From: Pseudomonadota bacterium
GTDB taxonomy: Bacteria > Pseudomonadota > Alphaproteobacteria > Sphingomonadales > Sphingomonadaceae
Direction: 5' to 3'
NCBI GenBank assembly: GCA_020160755.1
Contig: JAIUPN010000007.1
Span: 155,197 to 219,196 of the forward strand
Length of the DNA stretch: 64,000 bases
The first letter of the stretch is position 1. Each line of letters starts with the position of its first letter. The translations under genes and the position numbers were made by a program. The notes beneath the pieces are model-generated. The model made no database searches, was not told the DNA's origin, and saw nothing but the letters and a program-made list of their open reading frames with translations. This document shows, one piece after another, positions 1 through 8,540 of this stretch.

Positions 1-95
1 CACAGGTTCGATCCGACCATCCGCCGCGAACGCGCGGGCTTGCGGCGACGCCGCGCGCGACGGCGTTGCGGGTAGTGAAAATCGGGTCCGGCCAT
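1..95 (-). CDS. possible N-terminal fragment of an unknown Arg-rich protein (cut by window edge)
   Basis: An ATG at 95 opens a frame on the minus strand that stays open to the window edge (31 codons). It begins MAGPDFHYPQRRRARRRR and continues with more Arg and Lys, which would suit a basic cytoplasmic head before a membrane anchor. The upstream sequence has only a weak GGTAGG-like ribosome site. High-GC DNA often leaves open frames by chance, so the call is tentative, and no function can be read from this fragment. Confidence 0.35.
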   Translation of the reverse strand, partial: MAGPDFHYPQRRRARRRRKPARSRRMVGSNL

Positions 96-248
96 GTCGG
101 CCAGCCTACCGGCAGAGCCTTAGCAAAATCCCAACGAGGCGGCACCGCTATGGCGCGCAAAGACCGTCAATCGCACCCGGTACGGCGCCGATTCCGAACA
201 AGGAACAGGACGATTTTCTTACGGCGCGCAGCGCCGGGCCGTCGCTCC

Positions 249-941
249 TCAGGCCGCGGCGGCGAGTATCTTGTTCTCGATCACCCGAATGAAGACCTCG
301 GGATCCTGCGCGCCGGGAACGAGCATCCGTCCGCCGAGAATGAAGGCGGGCACGCCGGTGATATTCTGGTCGGCCCAATAGGCCTCTTCGGTGCGCACCA
401 TCTCTCCGAACTCGCCCGACGCGAGGATCGTCGCCGCGCGGGCGCGGTCGAGCCCGACCGACGCGGCGACGTCGGCGAGCACCGCGTGGTCGCTGACGTC
501 GCGATTGTCGGTGAAATGCGCCGTGAACAGCGCCAGTTTCAGCGCGGTCTGCACCCCCGTGGGACCCGCCTGCTCGGCCTCCTCGAGCGCGCCCGCCCAT
601 GTCAGCAGGCGGTGCGCATCGAAGCTGTTGCGCATCCGGAATTCCGGCCCGCGATTGAAGGCAAAGCCGAGGTCGGCAGCCACGCCGGCGAGCCGCCCCG
701 TGTTGGCGCGGCTTTGCTCGGCGCTGATGCCATATTTGCGCATCACATGCTCCGCGGCGTCCTCGCCTTCGGGCGGCATGTCGGGATTGAGCTCGAACGG
801 ATGCCACTGGACACGAAAATCCAGCCGCCCGTCGAAATGATCCATGACCTGCCGGAACTTCAGCCAGCCGATGATACACCAAGGGCACATCACGTCGGAC
901 ACGATGTCGACGCTGAGGCGCGGCACGCGCGGTTCGGTCAA
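249..941 (-). CDS. DsbA family (FrnE-like) thiol oxidoreductase
   Basis: This is a thioredoxin-fold protein of the DsbA/FrnE family, most similar in layout to the cytoplasmic 2-hydroxychromene isomerase/FrnE branch. It has the redox motif CPWC at residues 19-22 near the N-terminus, a long helical insertion, and a C-terminal TGVPAF segment carrying the cis-Pro next to the active site. There is no signal peptide, so it should act in the cytoplasm. I chose a TTG start at 941 because AGGAG lies seven bases upstream; the ATG at 977 would add a basic tail and has no such site. With TTG the protein is 230 aa. A 46-aa gene ends 32 bases upstream on the same strand and may be co-transcribed. The exact substrate is unknown. 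Confidence 0.85.
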   Translation of the reverse strand: MTEPRVPRLSVDIVSDVMCPWCIIGWLKFRQVMDHFDGRLDFRVQWHPFELNPDMPPEGEDAAEHVMRKYGISAEQSRANTGRLAGVAADLGFAFNRGPEFRMRNSFDAHRLLTWAGALEEAEQAGPTGVQTALKLALFTAHFTDNRDVSDHAVLADVAASVGLDRARAATILASGEFGEMVRTEEAYWADQNITGVPAFILGGRMLVPGAQDPEVFIRVIENKILAAAA

Positions 942-973
942 AGCCTGTCTCCTGCCGGCGCGTCTCGCCCCGC

Positions 974-1114
974 TCAATCCGGAGAGCGGCGATCCTTGCC
1001 CGTTCGCCGGTCGCCCTTGCGGCGCTCCGGTCCCTTATAATCCGGATCGTCCAAGACCCGCCGGTCGGTCGACCGTCTGTCCGAACGCGCCCGTTTGTCC
1101 TCATCGGATGCCAT
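974..1114 (-). CDS. small Arg/Asp-rich hypothetical protein (46 aa)
   Basis: A short frame starts at ATG 1114 behind a good GGGGAG ribosome site and ends with TGA at 974. The 46-aa product is very hydrophilic, with repeated DRRS/DRR-type motifs (RSDRRSTDRR near residue 10, ERRKGDRRTGKDRR near residue 30). It has no membrane segment or Cys. It lies directly upstream of the DsbA-like gene on the same strand, so the two probably share a transcript. The charge pattern suggests a nucleic-acid-associated or disordered protein, but I do not recognise a characterised family. Confidence 0.6.
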   Translation of the reverse strand: MASDEDKRARSDRRSTDRRVLDDPDYKGPERRKGDRRTGKDRRSPD

Positions 1115-1266
1115 ACGCTCTCCCCTTCCACCACAAAAGGAAACAGCGACCCGGCGCGCAATAATTCACATTATGGTTAAAAAGACAAGTTTTGGCCGGT
1201 TTTCGGGCCGACCGCCGGAGGCGCCGCAGGGTTGGAGGGCGGGCCGACGGCTGATAGGGCCGCCGC

Positions 1267-1897
1267 ATGTCCGATCCGTCCCTGCTTTTCGCTTTTCTCG
1301 CCGCCGCCACGATCCTCACGATCACGCCCGGCGTCGATACCGCGATGGTGCTCCGCTCCGCCACGGTCGAGGGCCGGCGATCGGCCGTACTGGCCTCCTT
1401 CGGTATCGGACTTGGATGTCTCGTCTGGGGCGCAGCGGTCTCGTTCGGCCTCGGCGCCTTGCTCCATGCGTCGGAGCTTGCCTACACGGTCGTCAAGCTT
1501 GCGGGCGCCGCCTATCTCCTGTGGCTGGGGGTTCAGCTGTTACTGAAACCGCGCACGGCGATGGGCGATGCGTCCGGGCAACCCGCGGCGCGCAATGGCC
1601 GCGATGCCTTTTGGCGCGGCTTGCTGACGAACCTCCTCAATCCGAAGATCGGGGTATTCTACATCACCTTACCTGCCGCTGTTCGTGCCAAGGGGCGTCG
1701 GGGTCGCGGGCTATTCCTTTTTTCTGGCGTGCCTGCACGTCCTGCTGACGTTCGCGTGGTTCGCGGCGCTGATCGCCGCCACGGCGCCGCTCGGCCGCTT
1801 GCTGCGCCGTCCCAAAGCCGTCACCATCATGGACCGGCTGACGGGCGTCGTCTTCGTCGGCTTCGCACTGAAGCTCGCGGCGTCCCCGACGCGCTGA
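1267..1897 (+). pseudogene. LysE family translocator, frameshifted
   Basis: The first 134 codons encode a typical LysE/RhtB amino-acid exporter: a hydrophobic N-terminus with the TPGVDTAMV signature, several membrane helices, and a conserved NLLNPKIGVFY segment. At about 1669-1672 the frame breaks. The family expects TFLPLFVPRG after FYI, and that sequence continues in the next frame from 1673 to the stop at 1897, including the last two helices and FVGFALKLA. One extra base (reading TTACCTG where TTCCTG is expected) explains the shift. If not repaired, the first frame runs on as an unrelated tail to 2016. The cause could be a true mutation or a sequencing error. Confidence 0.8.
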
Positions 1898-1918
1898 GCG
1901 ATCGGGACGTCCCGCCCG

Positions 1919-2338
1919 CTATTCGGTCGGCACGGCTGCGGCGTCGACCGCTCCCACCGGCCGCGACAGCACCCACCAGCTGCCGACCATCAACAGCACG
2001 GTCAGCGCCTCGATGATCATCGCCTGCACGATCCCCGAATTGACCAGATCGCCGTTCGCCACACCGAACAGGCGGCCGGCAAGCGCGGTCCCGTAAAGCG
2101 CGGCGGGGACGAGCAGCGCGCGCAACCAGCCCGGCACCAGCGCGCCGGTCGCGGCGGCGCCCGCGGCGACAAGGAAGAAAGCCGACAGATCGGCGCGGAT
2201 CGTGTTGGTCGCCACGCCCTCGACCAGAATGCCGAAGGTTTCGGCATAGCTGGCAGGATCGAACAGCCCGCGCGCGCCGACGATGAAGAAGAACAGCGCC
2301 CAGAGCAGAACGGCTCCACGCAAGACCCAATTGACCAT
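1919..2338 (-). CDS. DUF4345-like small membrane protein
   Basis: A 139-aa protein with four predicted membrane helices. It shows an early FFFIVGARGLFDP segment, a central ADLSAFFL motif, and AGRLFGVANGD before the third helix, the pattern of DUF4345-type inner-membrane proteins. I set the start at ATG 2338, where an AGGGGAG ribosome site sits about six bases upstream; longer frames reaching into mnmA have no such site. The gene follows mnmA on the same strand with a 55-base gap. The function of the family is unknown. Confidence 0.7.
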   Translation of the reverse strand: MVNWVLRGAVLLWALFFFIVGARGLFDPASYAETFGILVEGVATNTIRADLSAFFLVAAGAAATGALVPGWLRALLVPAALYGTALAGRLFGVANGDLVNSGIVQAMIIEALTVLLMVGSWWVLSRPVGAVDAAAVPTE

Positions 2339-2393
2339 CACTTGTCTCCCCTTGGTTGCCGGCAGGCTGCGGCATCGGGGCAGAAAGTGCAAT

Positions 2394-3542
2394 CTATTCC
2401 GCGGCGAAGGTTTCCTCGATCCAGCCGCCGCCGAGCACGCGCGACGTGTCCGCCGCGTCGTACAGCACCGCCGCCTGCCCCGGCGCGACGCCATATTCGG
2501 GGGCCGCGAAGATCAGCCGCTCGCGATCGACACGCGCGGGGACGGGCTTTGCCATGCTGCGCACCTTTGCCAGCACGTCGCGGCCGTCGACCGCGCCGAG
2601 CCAGTTGGCTTCGCCGAGCCGCGCGCCCGACACCGCCAGCGCGCGCCGCGGACCGACGATCACCTGCTTCGCGCCCGCATCGAGCCGCACGACATACAGC
2701 GGCTCGGCCTGCCCGCCGATCTCGATCCCGCGCCGCTGGCCGACGGTATAATGGATCAGGCCCTTGTGTGCGCCGAGGATGGTGCCGTCGACATGGACGA
2801 TCTCGCCCTGATCGTCGGCTTCGGGACGCAGCTTGCGGACCAGCGTCGCATAGTCGCCGTCGGGAACGAAGCAGATGTCCTGGCTGTCGGGCTTGCCCGC
2901 GACGCCGAGGCCGAGGTCGCGCGCGATCTCGCGCACCACGCTCTTCTCGAGCCCGCCGAGCGGGAAGCGCAGGAAGTCGAGCTGGTCCTGCGTCGTCGCG
3001 AACAGGAAATAGCTCTGGTCGCGCGCCGGATCGACCGCGCGGTGCAGTTCGGCGCCATCGGGTCCCGCCACACGCCGGACATAATGGCCGGTCGCGAGGC
3101 AATCGGCGCCGAGTTCCTTCGCGAGCCGGAACAGATCGGTGAACTTCACCCCCATATTGCAGCGCACGCACGGGATCGGCGTCCGGCCGGCGAGATATTC
3201 GTCGGCGAACTGGTCGATCACCGTGTCGCGGAACCGGCTTTCATGATCGTAGACGTGATGCGCGAAGCCCAGCCGGTCTGCGACCGCGCGCGCGTCGCGG
3301 ATATCCTGCCCCGCGCAGCACGCACCGACGCGCTTCGCCTTGGCGCCATGGTCGTAGAGCTGGAGCGTCACCCCGATCACTTCGGCGCCCGAGCGCGCGG
3401 CGAGCGCCGCGACCACACTCGAATCGACTCCGCCCGACATCGCGACGACGATTCGCCGGTCCTTGAGCGGCGCGGCGAGCTGAAAGTCGGCCTGGGCGAG
3501 CCCGGCGGGGGAGGAAAGCAATGTTGCCATATGCCCGGCCAT
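2394..3542 (-). CDS. mnmA: tRNA-specific 2-thiouridylase MnmA
   Basis: MnmA catalyses ATP-dependent 2-thiolation of uridine 34 in tRNA-Lys, -Glu and -Gln, receiving sulfur through a persulfide relay. The PP-loop SGGVDSS lies at residues 36-42. The Cys motif PCVRCN at about 124-129 and a second Cys in [13 protein letters not shown] supply the catalytic pair, and a C-terminal beta-barrel domain follows. At 382 aa it has normal family length. The start may be ATG 3542 or the in-frame ATG 3530 (MATLLSSPA); neither has a strong ribosome site. It is divergent from the sciP side. Confidence 0.95.
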   Translation of the reverse strand: MAGHMATLLSSPAGLAQADFQLAAPLKDRRIVVAMSGGVDSSVVAALAARSGAEVIGVTLQLYDHGAKAKRVGACCAGQDIRDARAVADRLGFAHHVYDHESRFRDTVIDQFADEYLAGRTPIPCVRCNMGVKFTDLFRLAKELGADCLATGHYVRRVAGPDGAELHRAVDPARDQSYFLFATTQDQLDFLRFPLGGLEKSVVREIARDLGLGVAGKPDSQDICFVPDGDYATLVRKLRPEADDQGEIVHVDGTILGAHKGLIHYTVGQRRGIEIGGQAEPLYVVRLDAGAKQVIVGPRRALAVSGARLGEANWLGAVDGRDVLAKVRSMAKPVPARVDRERLIFAAPEYGVAPGQAAVLYDAADTSRVLGGGWIEETFAAE

Positions 3543-3674
3543 CTAGGGATGCGAACCCCGAAATGCCAGCTTTTCCGCGCAAAGCGTCAAGATATTGACA
3601 GGGGTTAAGCTTCGCTAACAAGCCATGAAATGGGCATTTACTGGACCTTAGGCGGTCTTCGCTAGACGAGTCTC

Positions 3675-4055
3675 ATGAACTTCGTCCCGTCAGAACTTCC
3701 ACGCATTGCCGGTGCGGCCCGGCTGTCGAAGCCCGACTTCGACATCATCATGGCCGTTTCCGGCGTGCGCCAGGCGTCGCTGCCGACCGTGCGGCTGGTG
3801 CGGGCGCAGGCGAATCGCGAATCGCATATGGCAACGCTTAACGCGCTGCGTGGAATCTTGTGCGGGGCCGTTCGCGCTGCGGAACAAAACGCGCCGCGGG
3901 CCGTTCGCTTCCTCGACCTGTCCGACGATGTGAACGCCTTGCCCGAAACTATGAACAGCCTGTTTACCAGAGGATTTCAGCCGATGTTGAGTCCCTCGGA
4001 TTTAGAACGAAACGCGTCGGACCTAACCCCAGCCGACGTAGAAAATATGGAATGA
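3675..4055 (+). CDS. hypothetical protein overlapping sciP start (126 aa)
   Basis: This frame runs from ATG 3675 to a TGA at 4053-4055 that overlaps the ATG of sciP (ATGA), an arrangement typical of translational coupling. The product has no signal peptide, membrane helix or motif that I recognise. Codon use is GC-rich in the first half and clearly less so near the end, and there is no good ribosome site, so the stretch may instead be a long leader of sciP. Treat it as a low-confidence gene. Confidence 0.35.
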   Translation: MNFVPSELPRIAGAARLSKPDFDIIMAVSGVRQASLPTVRLVRAQANRESHMATLNALRGILCGAVRAAEQNAPRAVRFLDLSDDVNALPETMNSLFTRGFQPMLSPSDLERNASDLTPADVENME

Positions 4056-4357
4056 ATATGATCGAGAATCAGAAAATCCGGCCCGCGCAGGTCATCGGCC
4101 CTCTCGGAGAACCGCTGACGCTGGACTCGCTGCCGCCGCCGTCGACGACCCGCTGGGTCGTGCGTCGCAAGGCAGAGGTCGTCGCGGCCGTCAACGGCGG
4201 GCTGCTGTCCGTCGACGAAGCGTGCGAACGCTATGGGCTGACCCTCGAGGAGTTTGCCGGCTGGCAGCGGTCGATCGATCGCAGCGGCATGCCCGGACTG
4301 CGCGTCACGCGCATCCAGCACTATCGCGACCTCTACGAGCGCCAACAGCGCTTCTAA
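4052..4357 (+). CDS. sciP: SciP-like CtrA inhibitor (DUF1153)
   Basis: A 101-aa DUF1153 protein. In Caulobacter, SciP is a small DNA-binding protein that binds CtrA and blocks its activation of target promoters during the cell cycle. The family core is clear: VIGPLGEPLTLDSLPPPST, then RWVVRRKAEVVAAVNGGLL, and a helix-turn-helix region with ERYGLTLEEF. The start may be ATG 4052 or the in-frame ATG 4058. A strong intrinsic terminator follows. Its presence implies a CtrA regulatory circuit in this organism. Confidence 0.88.
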   Translation: MNMIENQKIRPAQVIGPLGEPLTLDSLPPPSTTRWVVRRKAEVVAAVNGGLLSVDEACERYGLTLEEFAGWQRSIDRSGMPGLRVTRIQHYRDLYERQQRF

Positions 4358-4385
4358 AGGGCCGCGGGACCGGACCAGGCACGAG

Positions 4386-4414
4386 AGAGGGCGCTTCGGG
4401 CGCCCTCTTTTTTT
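4386..4414 (+). terminator. intrinsic terminator after sciP
   Basis: An 8-bp perfect GC-rich stem (GAGGGCGC paired with GCGCCCTC) with a TTCGG loop is followed at once by seven T. It lies 29 bases after the sciP stop and should end that transcript. Confidence 0.9.
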
Positions 4415-4548
4415 GTCCCCGGCGCGCGCGGACACCCGCCGTTTCGACCCTGCGGCGATGCCGTCACCGGCGCATTTTGACGATTTTGTTGCAACCCTCG
4501 CATTCACCCCGCGTTAAGCCCCGGAGTCAACTTTGGGAGTCACTTGAT

Positions 4549-4836
4549 ATGCGTAAGATGTTCATCACCCTCGCCGCCACTTCGGCCCTCGCGCTCGGCG
4601 CCTGCCAGAGCCCGGCCGCCGACAAGGTCGAGGATCAGGCGGAAGCCAAGGCCGACGCCATCGACGATCAGGCTGACGCGATGCCCGAGGGCCCGGCCAA
4701 GGAAGCCACCGAGGCAAAGGCCGACGCGGTGGAAGCCGCCGGCGAGGAAAAGGCCAACGCGATGGACGACAAGGGCGAAATCGCCCCGTCGGAAACCGCC
4801 CCCGCCACGGCACCGGCCGATCCCGCCAAGAAATAG
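4549..4836 (+). CDS. small repetitive lipoprotein
   Basis: A 95-aa predicted lipoprotein. It has a signal peptide (MRKMFITLAATSALALG) and a lipobox LGAC with Cys at residue 19. The mature part is low-complexity, highly charged and made of repeated Glu-Ala-Lys-Ala-Asp-Ala units, probably a long helix or disordered rod, ending in an Ala/Pro/Thr tail and PAKK. GGGAG lies nine bases ahead of the ATG. It is flanked by terminators and so probably transcribed alone. A structural envelope role is plausible but not shown. Confidence 0.8.
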   Translation: MRKMFITLAATSALALGACQSPAADKVEDQAEAKADAIDDQADAMPEGPAKEATEAKADAVEAAGEEKANAMDDKGEIAPSETAPATAPADPAKK

Positions 4837-4863
4837 GGGCTGCCTCCCCTAAAGGGCAGGGTG

Positions 4864-4893
4864 AAGGGCGCCGGATCGATTCCGGCGCCCTTT
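4864..4893. terminator. perfect 12-bp hairpin after the lipoprotein gene
   Basis: AAGGGCGCCGGA pairs with TCCGGCGCCCTT around a TCGAT loop and is followed by a short T run. It is symmetrical enough to act on both strands. Confidence 0.75.
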
Positions 4894-5076
4894 ATCGTGC
4901 GCGCCCGCCGGTTCGCCGGCCACATTTTCGCCGGCCTGTGATCGCGATCACCGCCGTCCCGCGCGAACAGGGTTAACCCCGCATTCGGGACGGGAACACG
5001 CTTTCAGCGAACGGCTTCACGGACCACCCTCCCGTCGCCACCTGCGACCCAAGGCGGCGGGAGGGCCATGGCCGGG

Positions 5077-5715
5077 TCAGCCCGGCCGCTCCCCGACGGC
5101 CCCGCTCTCGCCTCCACCCCTGCCTTCGAGCGCGCGCAGAACATCCTGCACCCCTTGCGCATCGGTATCGGCGCGCAGCGCTTCGATCGCCCCGGCAACG
5201 TCGAGCCGGTATTCGGCGACCCCCGCCGACTCGCTGATCCATTCGGCGCCCATCGACTTCACCAGATTTCGCGGAGCGGCATTTTCGCACAGCATATGGA
5301 CGTCGAGCGTCGCGAGCCCTTCGGCGCGGCACTGGACGAGCAGCGCCGCGGTCATCATCCGCGCCAGCCCCCGCCCATGGAAGGCGTCGAGCACCGCGAC
5401 CGAAAATTCGCCCACCGGCCCGTCGTGGCAATAGCGTACCGCGTGCACCGCGCCGATCGCCGGGCGGTCGGGGCACTCGCTACAGATCGCACCCCATGCG
5501 ATATGGTCGTGCCCGTCGACCTCGGCGAGCCGATGCACCACCGCCTGCGGCAGCACCGGCGCGGCGGAAAAGAAGCGCAGATAACGCGACTCGGCGGACA
5601 GTTTCGCAATCCCCTCGCGGATCAGCGCCTCGTCGTCGGGGGTGATCGTGCGAAGGACGACCGCGGTTCCGTCGTTCAGTGCGCTGTGCACTTCGATCGC
5701 GTCGATCCGCATCAC
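5077..5715 (-). CDS. GNAT family N-acetyltransferase
   Basis: A 212-aa GNAT protein that would transfer an acetyl group from acetyl-CoA to an amine. The N-terminal segment LRTITPDDEALIREGIAKL and SAESRYLRFF is the type seen in protein-acetyltransferase-like (Pat) GNAT domains. The acetyl-CoA loop is seen as FHGRGLARMM in the centre, and the fold ends near MGAEW. The Gly-rich C-terminal tail is probably disordered. The start may be the first or second Met. It is divergent from the XRE regulator. The substrate is unknown. Confidence 0.82.
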   Translation of the reverse strand: MMRIDAIEVHSALNDGTAVVLRTITPDDEALIREGIAKLSAESRYLRFFSAAPVLPQAVVHRLAEVDGHDHIAWGAICSECPDRPAIGAVHAVRYCHDGPVGEFSVAVLDAFHGRGLARMMTAALLVQCRAEGLATLDVHMLCENAAPRNLVKSMGAEWISESAGVAEYRLDVAGAIEALRADTDAQGVQDVLRALEGRGGGESGAVGERPG

Positions 5716-5921
5716 TTGCCTGTCGTCCCGATCATCGCGCGGCCTCCCGGTCCGTCCACGATAGGCAAGCCGCGCGTGTCCCGCAATCCGGGCCGGCGCG
5801 GCACCGGGCAGAGCGGCCCCGGGCTACGCATTTTGCCGATCGATATCGGTGAAATGTTGAAAGCCGAACGCGGCTTAACTTGGTATTTGTTGCACATTCA
5901 GGTCTGAAAGGTTGCAGATCC

Positions 5922-6263
5922 ATGATCCACGCTCCATTCGACGGCACCCCCGGCTTTGAAACCCTTGGCGACAAGCTCGCGCGCCTCCGCCGGGCCAAGG
6001 GGCTGAGCAAGACCGACCTCGCCGAACGGCTCGGCGTCACCGCAACCTCGATCTGCTATTGGGAACAGGGCCGCTCGCGCCCCCGGCTCGCACGTTTGCA
6101 GCAGCTGTCACAGCTCCTCGACGCCTCGCCCGCCGAATTGCTGGCGCAGGACAGCGCACCCGGCGGCGACCATCTCGCCGACCTCGTCGCGCGTATGCGC
6201 GCCGAAATCGCGCGCGCGGCGGGCACCACCCCGTCGAAGGTGCGGATCGTCATCGAAATATAG
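5922..6263 (+). CDS. XRE family helix-turn-helix regulator
   Basis: A 113-aa protein with a Cro/C1-type helix-turn-helix at about residues 15-70 (LGDKLARLRRAKGLSKTDLA, then VTATSICYWEQGRSRP). A short C-terminal region rich in Ala and Arg follows. I start at ATG 5922; an upstream ATG at 5880 lies in an AT-rich, promoter-like stretch. It is a likely DNA-binding repressor. The next genes on the same strand begin 146 bases later and could be its targets, but no operator was identified. Confidence 0.82.
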   Translation: MIHAPFDGTPGFETLGDKLARLRRAKGLSKTDLAERLGVTATSICYWEQGRSRPRLARLQQLSQLLDASPAELLAQDSAPGGDHLADLVARMRAEIARAAGTTPSKVRIVIEI

Positions 6264-6409
6264 GCGCAGCGCGCGCCGCCGCCCCTCCCCCTCGTCGCCC
6301 CGGTCCTGACACGGGGTGGCGTTGGGTGCGCTTCTCCCATTTCCGGCTTTCCTACATTGTTCCCATATGGTTCGTGGAGAGAAATCCATGAACCAAAGGA
6401 GCCATATCG

Positions 6410-7720
6410 ATGAAGCAGGAAATCCTCTCGCCCCTCCCCGCAGTCACCGAAGCGGAGGCCGATCCCACGATCGATCCCGACGCCCTCCCCGAGGAATTCG
6501 CCTTCACCCCCGTCGAACAGCGCGCCAAGCGCTGGACCGGCATCACCGCACAGAAACAGCGCCTCTTCATCGCGCATCTCGCCGCGACGGGCGCGGTGAC
6601 GATGGCGGCGAAGGTCGCGGGTCACTCGTCCTCGGCCTTCTACCAGCTCCGCAAACGCGACGACGCCGGCACCTTCGCCGCGGCGTGGGACAAAGCGGTC
6701 GAAGCGGGCGCACGCCGCGTCGCCGACCTCCTGATGGAATATGCCATCTATGGCGTCCCCGAAACGCTGTCGAAGGAGGGCCGCGTCGTCCTCGAACGCC
6801 GTCGCCCGAACATCCGCGCGATGCAGCATATCGCCGCGAGCCGTTTTCCGGAGAATTTCGGTGACATCGACCCCGTCGACGGCCGCCCGGCCACCGCGAT
6901 CCCGCACGCGGTCCGCCGCCTGCGCGAGAAATGGCGCGCCGAGTGGGAAGCCGAGCGGCAGGCCGAAATATTCGAGCGCAACCAGCGCGCCAACCGGCAG
7001 GAGACCGGCCTCGACGACCGCCTCCGCATCATCCGCACCGGCTTTCAGCGCAGGATCTCGCACGATCCGGTCAAGCGCGCCGCATGGGACCTGCTCACCG
7101 GACCCGGCACCGACTGGGACGCGGTGCGCAAGGAGGACGCCTACCGGAATCCGCAGAAGCATGAGTGGCACATGCACCACCCCGACATGATCGTGCCCCT
7201 CACCGCGGGCGCGGGCAATCTCGACTGGGATGCCGAGGAGGGCGGCGACCTGTCGAACCCGAACCCGCCCCCCGCCGACTACGTCCCGTGGACCGAAGGC
7301 GGCGCCGAGGACGAAATCTGGTTCGAACGCTACGAGGACCATATGGTCGAGGGCGAGGCCGGCGAAAGCGACCCTGCCCCCACCACCGGCACCGCCCGCA
7401 TCGCACGCGGCGACATGCGCCTCGCCGCCCACACCCTCCGCGAACGCGCCGAAGCCTGGCAGGCCGCACGCCAGCCCGTGTACCAGCACCCCCACGGCTT
7501 CCTCGCCGACAACAGCCTGCGCGGCGGCGGCACGGGAAGCGAACGCAACAGCACCCGCCGCCGCATCGAACGCACGATCGCCGAGCTCGAACGCGAATGG
7601 AACGCCGCCTATAGCGAGGAAAGCTGGGCGGCGTGGAAGGCGGGGCGGGTGGCGGCGGGCGAGGTCAACGCCGCCGAAGCCGACGACACGAACCCGCCGC
7701 AACCGGAGGACCAAGCATGA
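6410..7720 (+). CDS. hypothetical protein with terminase-small-subunit-like N-terminus
   Basis: A 436-aa protein of unknown function. Residues about 40-100 contain a helix-turn-helix block (TAQKQRLFIAHLAATGAV, then VAGHSSSAFYQLRKRDDAG) like the DNA-binding N-terminus of phage terminase small subunits. The rest is charged and Pro-rich with a long RRLREKWRAEWEAERQAEI helix, and looks flexible. AAAGGAG lies eight bases before the ATG. It overlaps the next gene by four bases (ATGA). No other phage genes are nearby, so it may be a domesticated phage-derived DNA-binding protein. Confidence 0.75.
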   Translation: MKQEILSPLPAVTEAEADPTIDPDALPEEFAFTPVEQRAKRWTGITAQKQRLFIAHLAATGAVTMAAKVAGHSSSAFYQLRKRDDAGTFAAAWDKAVEAGARRVADLLMEYAIYGVPETLSKEGRVVLERRRPNIRAMQHIAASRFPENFGDIDPVDGRPATAIPHAVRRLREKWRAEWEAERQAEIFERNQRANRQETGLDDRLRIIRTGFQRRISHDPVKRAAWDLLTGPGTDWDAVRKEDAYRNPQKHEWHMHHPDMIVPLTAGAGNLDWDAEEGGDLSNPNPPPADYVPWTEGGAEDEIWFERYEDHMVEGEAGESDPAPTTGTARIARGDMRLAAHTLRERAEAWQAARQPVYQHPHGFLADNSLRGGGTGSERNSTRRRIERTIAELEREWNAAYSEESWAAWKAGRVAAGEVNAAEADDTNPPQPEDQA

Positions 7721-8019
7721 GCCTCCTCGAAGACGCCCGCGCGGGCCGCATCGCCGCCCGCTTCGGCCGCACCGTAGCCATCGAATGGATCCAGCCGCGC
7801 GAACCCGACGGCGGCTGGATCGGCTATGCGGACTTCGAGCCCGGCGACGCGCAAATCTGCCTGTCGGTCGGCCGCCTGATCCACGACGACGACTGCGTGA
7901 AGGTGCTCGCGGGATCGGCCATGCTCGTCGGCGACGAGGGTGTGCGGATGGGCGGCATCATCGAGATCCCGGCGCGCTGCGTGGTACGGATCGTGCGGTT
8001 GGAGGAGGACAAGCCGTAA
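7717..8019 (+). CDS. hypothetical 100-aa partner protein
   Basis: A short, mostly beta protein (MSLLEDARAGRIAARFGR, a WIGYADFEPGD segment, and a C-terminal IIEIPARCVVRIVRL). It has no signal peptide or membrane helix. It starts inside the stop of the previous gene (ATGA overlap) with GGAGGA upstream, so the two are translationally coupled and probably act together. No family is recognised. Confidence 0.7.
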   Translation: MSLLEDARAGRIAARFGRTVAIEWIQPREPDGGWIGYADFEPGDAQICLSVGRLIHDDDCVKVLAGSAMLVGDEGVRMGGIIEIPARCVVRIVRLEEDKP

Positions 8020-8540
8020 CCTTTGGCCGCTTTGAGACCTTTCGCTCTTAGGCCTAAATCTGAGATGCCGGACATCGGGTACACACCCATAGCGATGACG
8101 TGAATAGATTTGCGCATCGCGTCGAGGCTATATTGTCGGCATGGGGCATCCGCGACAAGCGGAGGCCACGACCGAAAAGTGCAACGCGGCCGACTTCCTG
8201 TTTCCGGGCGAAGCCCAATATGCCGATCGCGGCTTTCCGTCAGATGATCACATAATGTTGGCGGTCGAGACGACGTGCAAGAATCGATACCAAATACCTT
8301 CTTACGCTCGAACCGCCGATTTCGCACGCGTAGACCAATGAAATGCGGTCGTACGCGCTTCAATTCGTGATCTGGCCAGCATTCATGAAAACCATCACGG
8401 CGGTCGGCAGAGCTGGCTAATGACCGTTCATGATTTTCTTGGCCTGGTCGGGAAACAACCTTTTCAGATCGGAAAGCAGTTGCGGTTTGTTCAGAGAGCT
8501 ACGAGACAGTCCATCCCTAAGCGAAGGAGTAAACACTAAG
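8020..8540. other. long intergenic stretch at island border
   Basis: These 520 bases carry no gene I can support. Base composition drops here compared with the left flank, marking the start of the lower-GC island. A 66-codon frame at 8141-8341 has no ribosome site or family features. The in-frame extension of the nuclease gene back to 8430 reads as non-coding. The promoter of the nuclease gene should lie in the last 150 bases. Confidence 0.6.

Noticed and set aside
3595..3620. Possible CtrA box (TTAA-N7-TAAC) near mnmA/sciP
   Set aside because: The second half differs from TTAA in two positions; too weak to call.
8141..8341. 66-codon frame in the island border
   Set aside because: No ribosome site, no family features and low codon quality.
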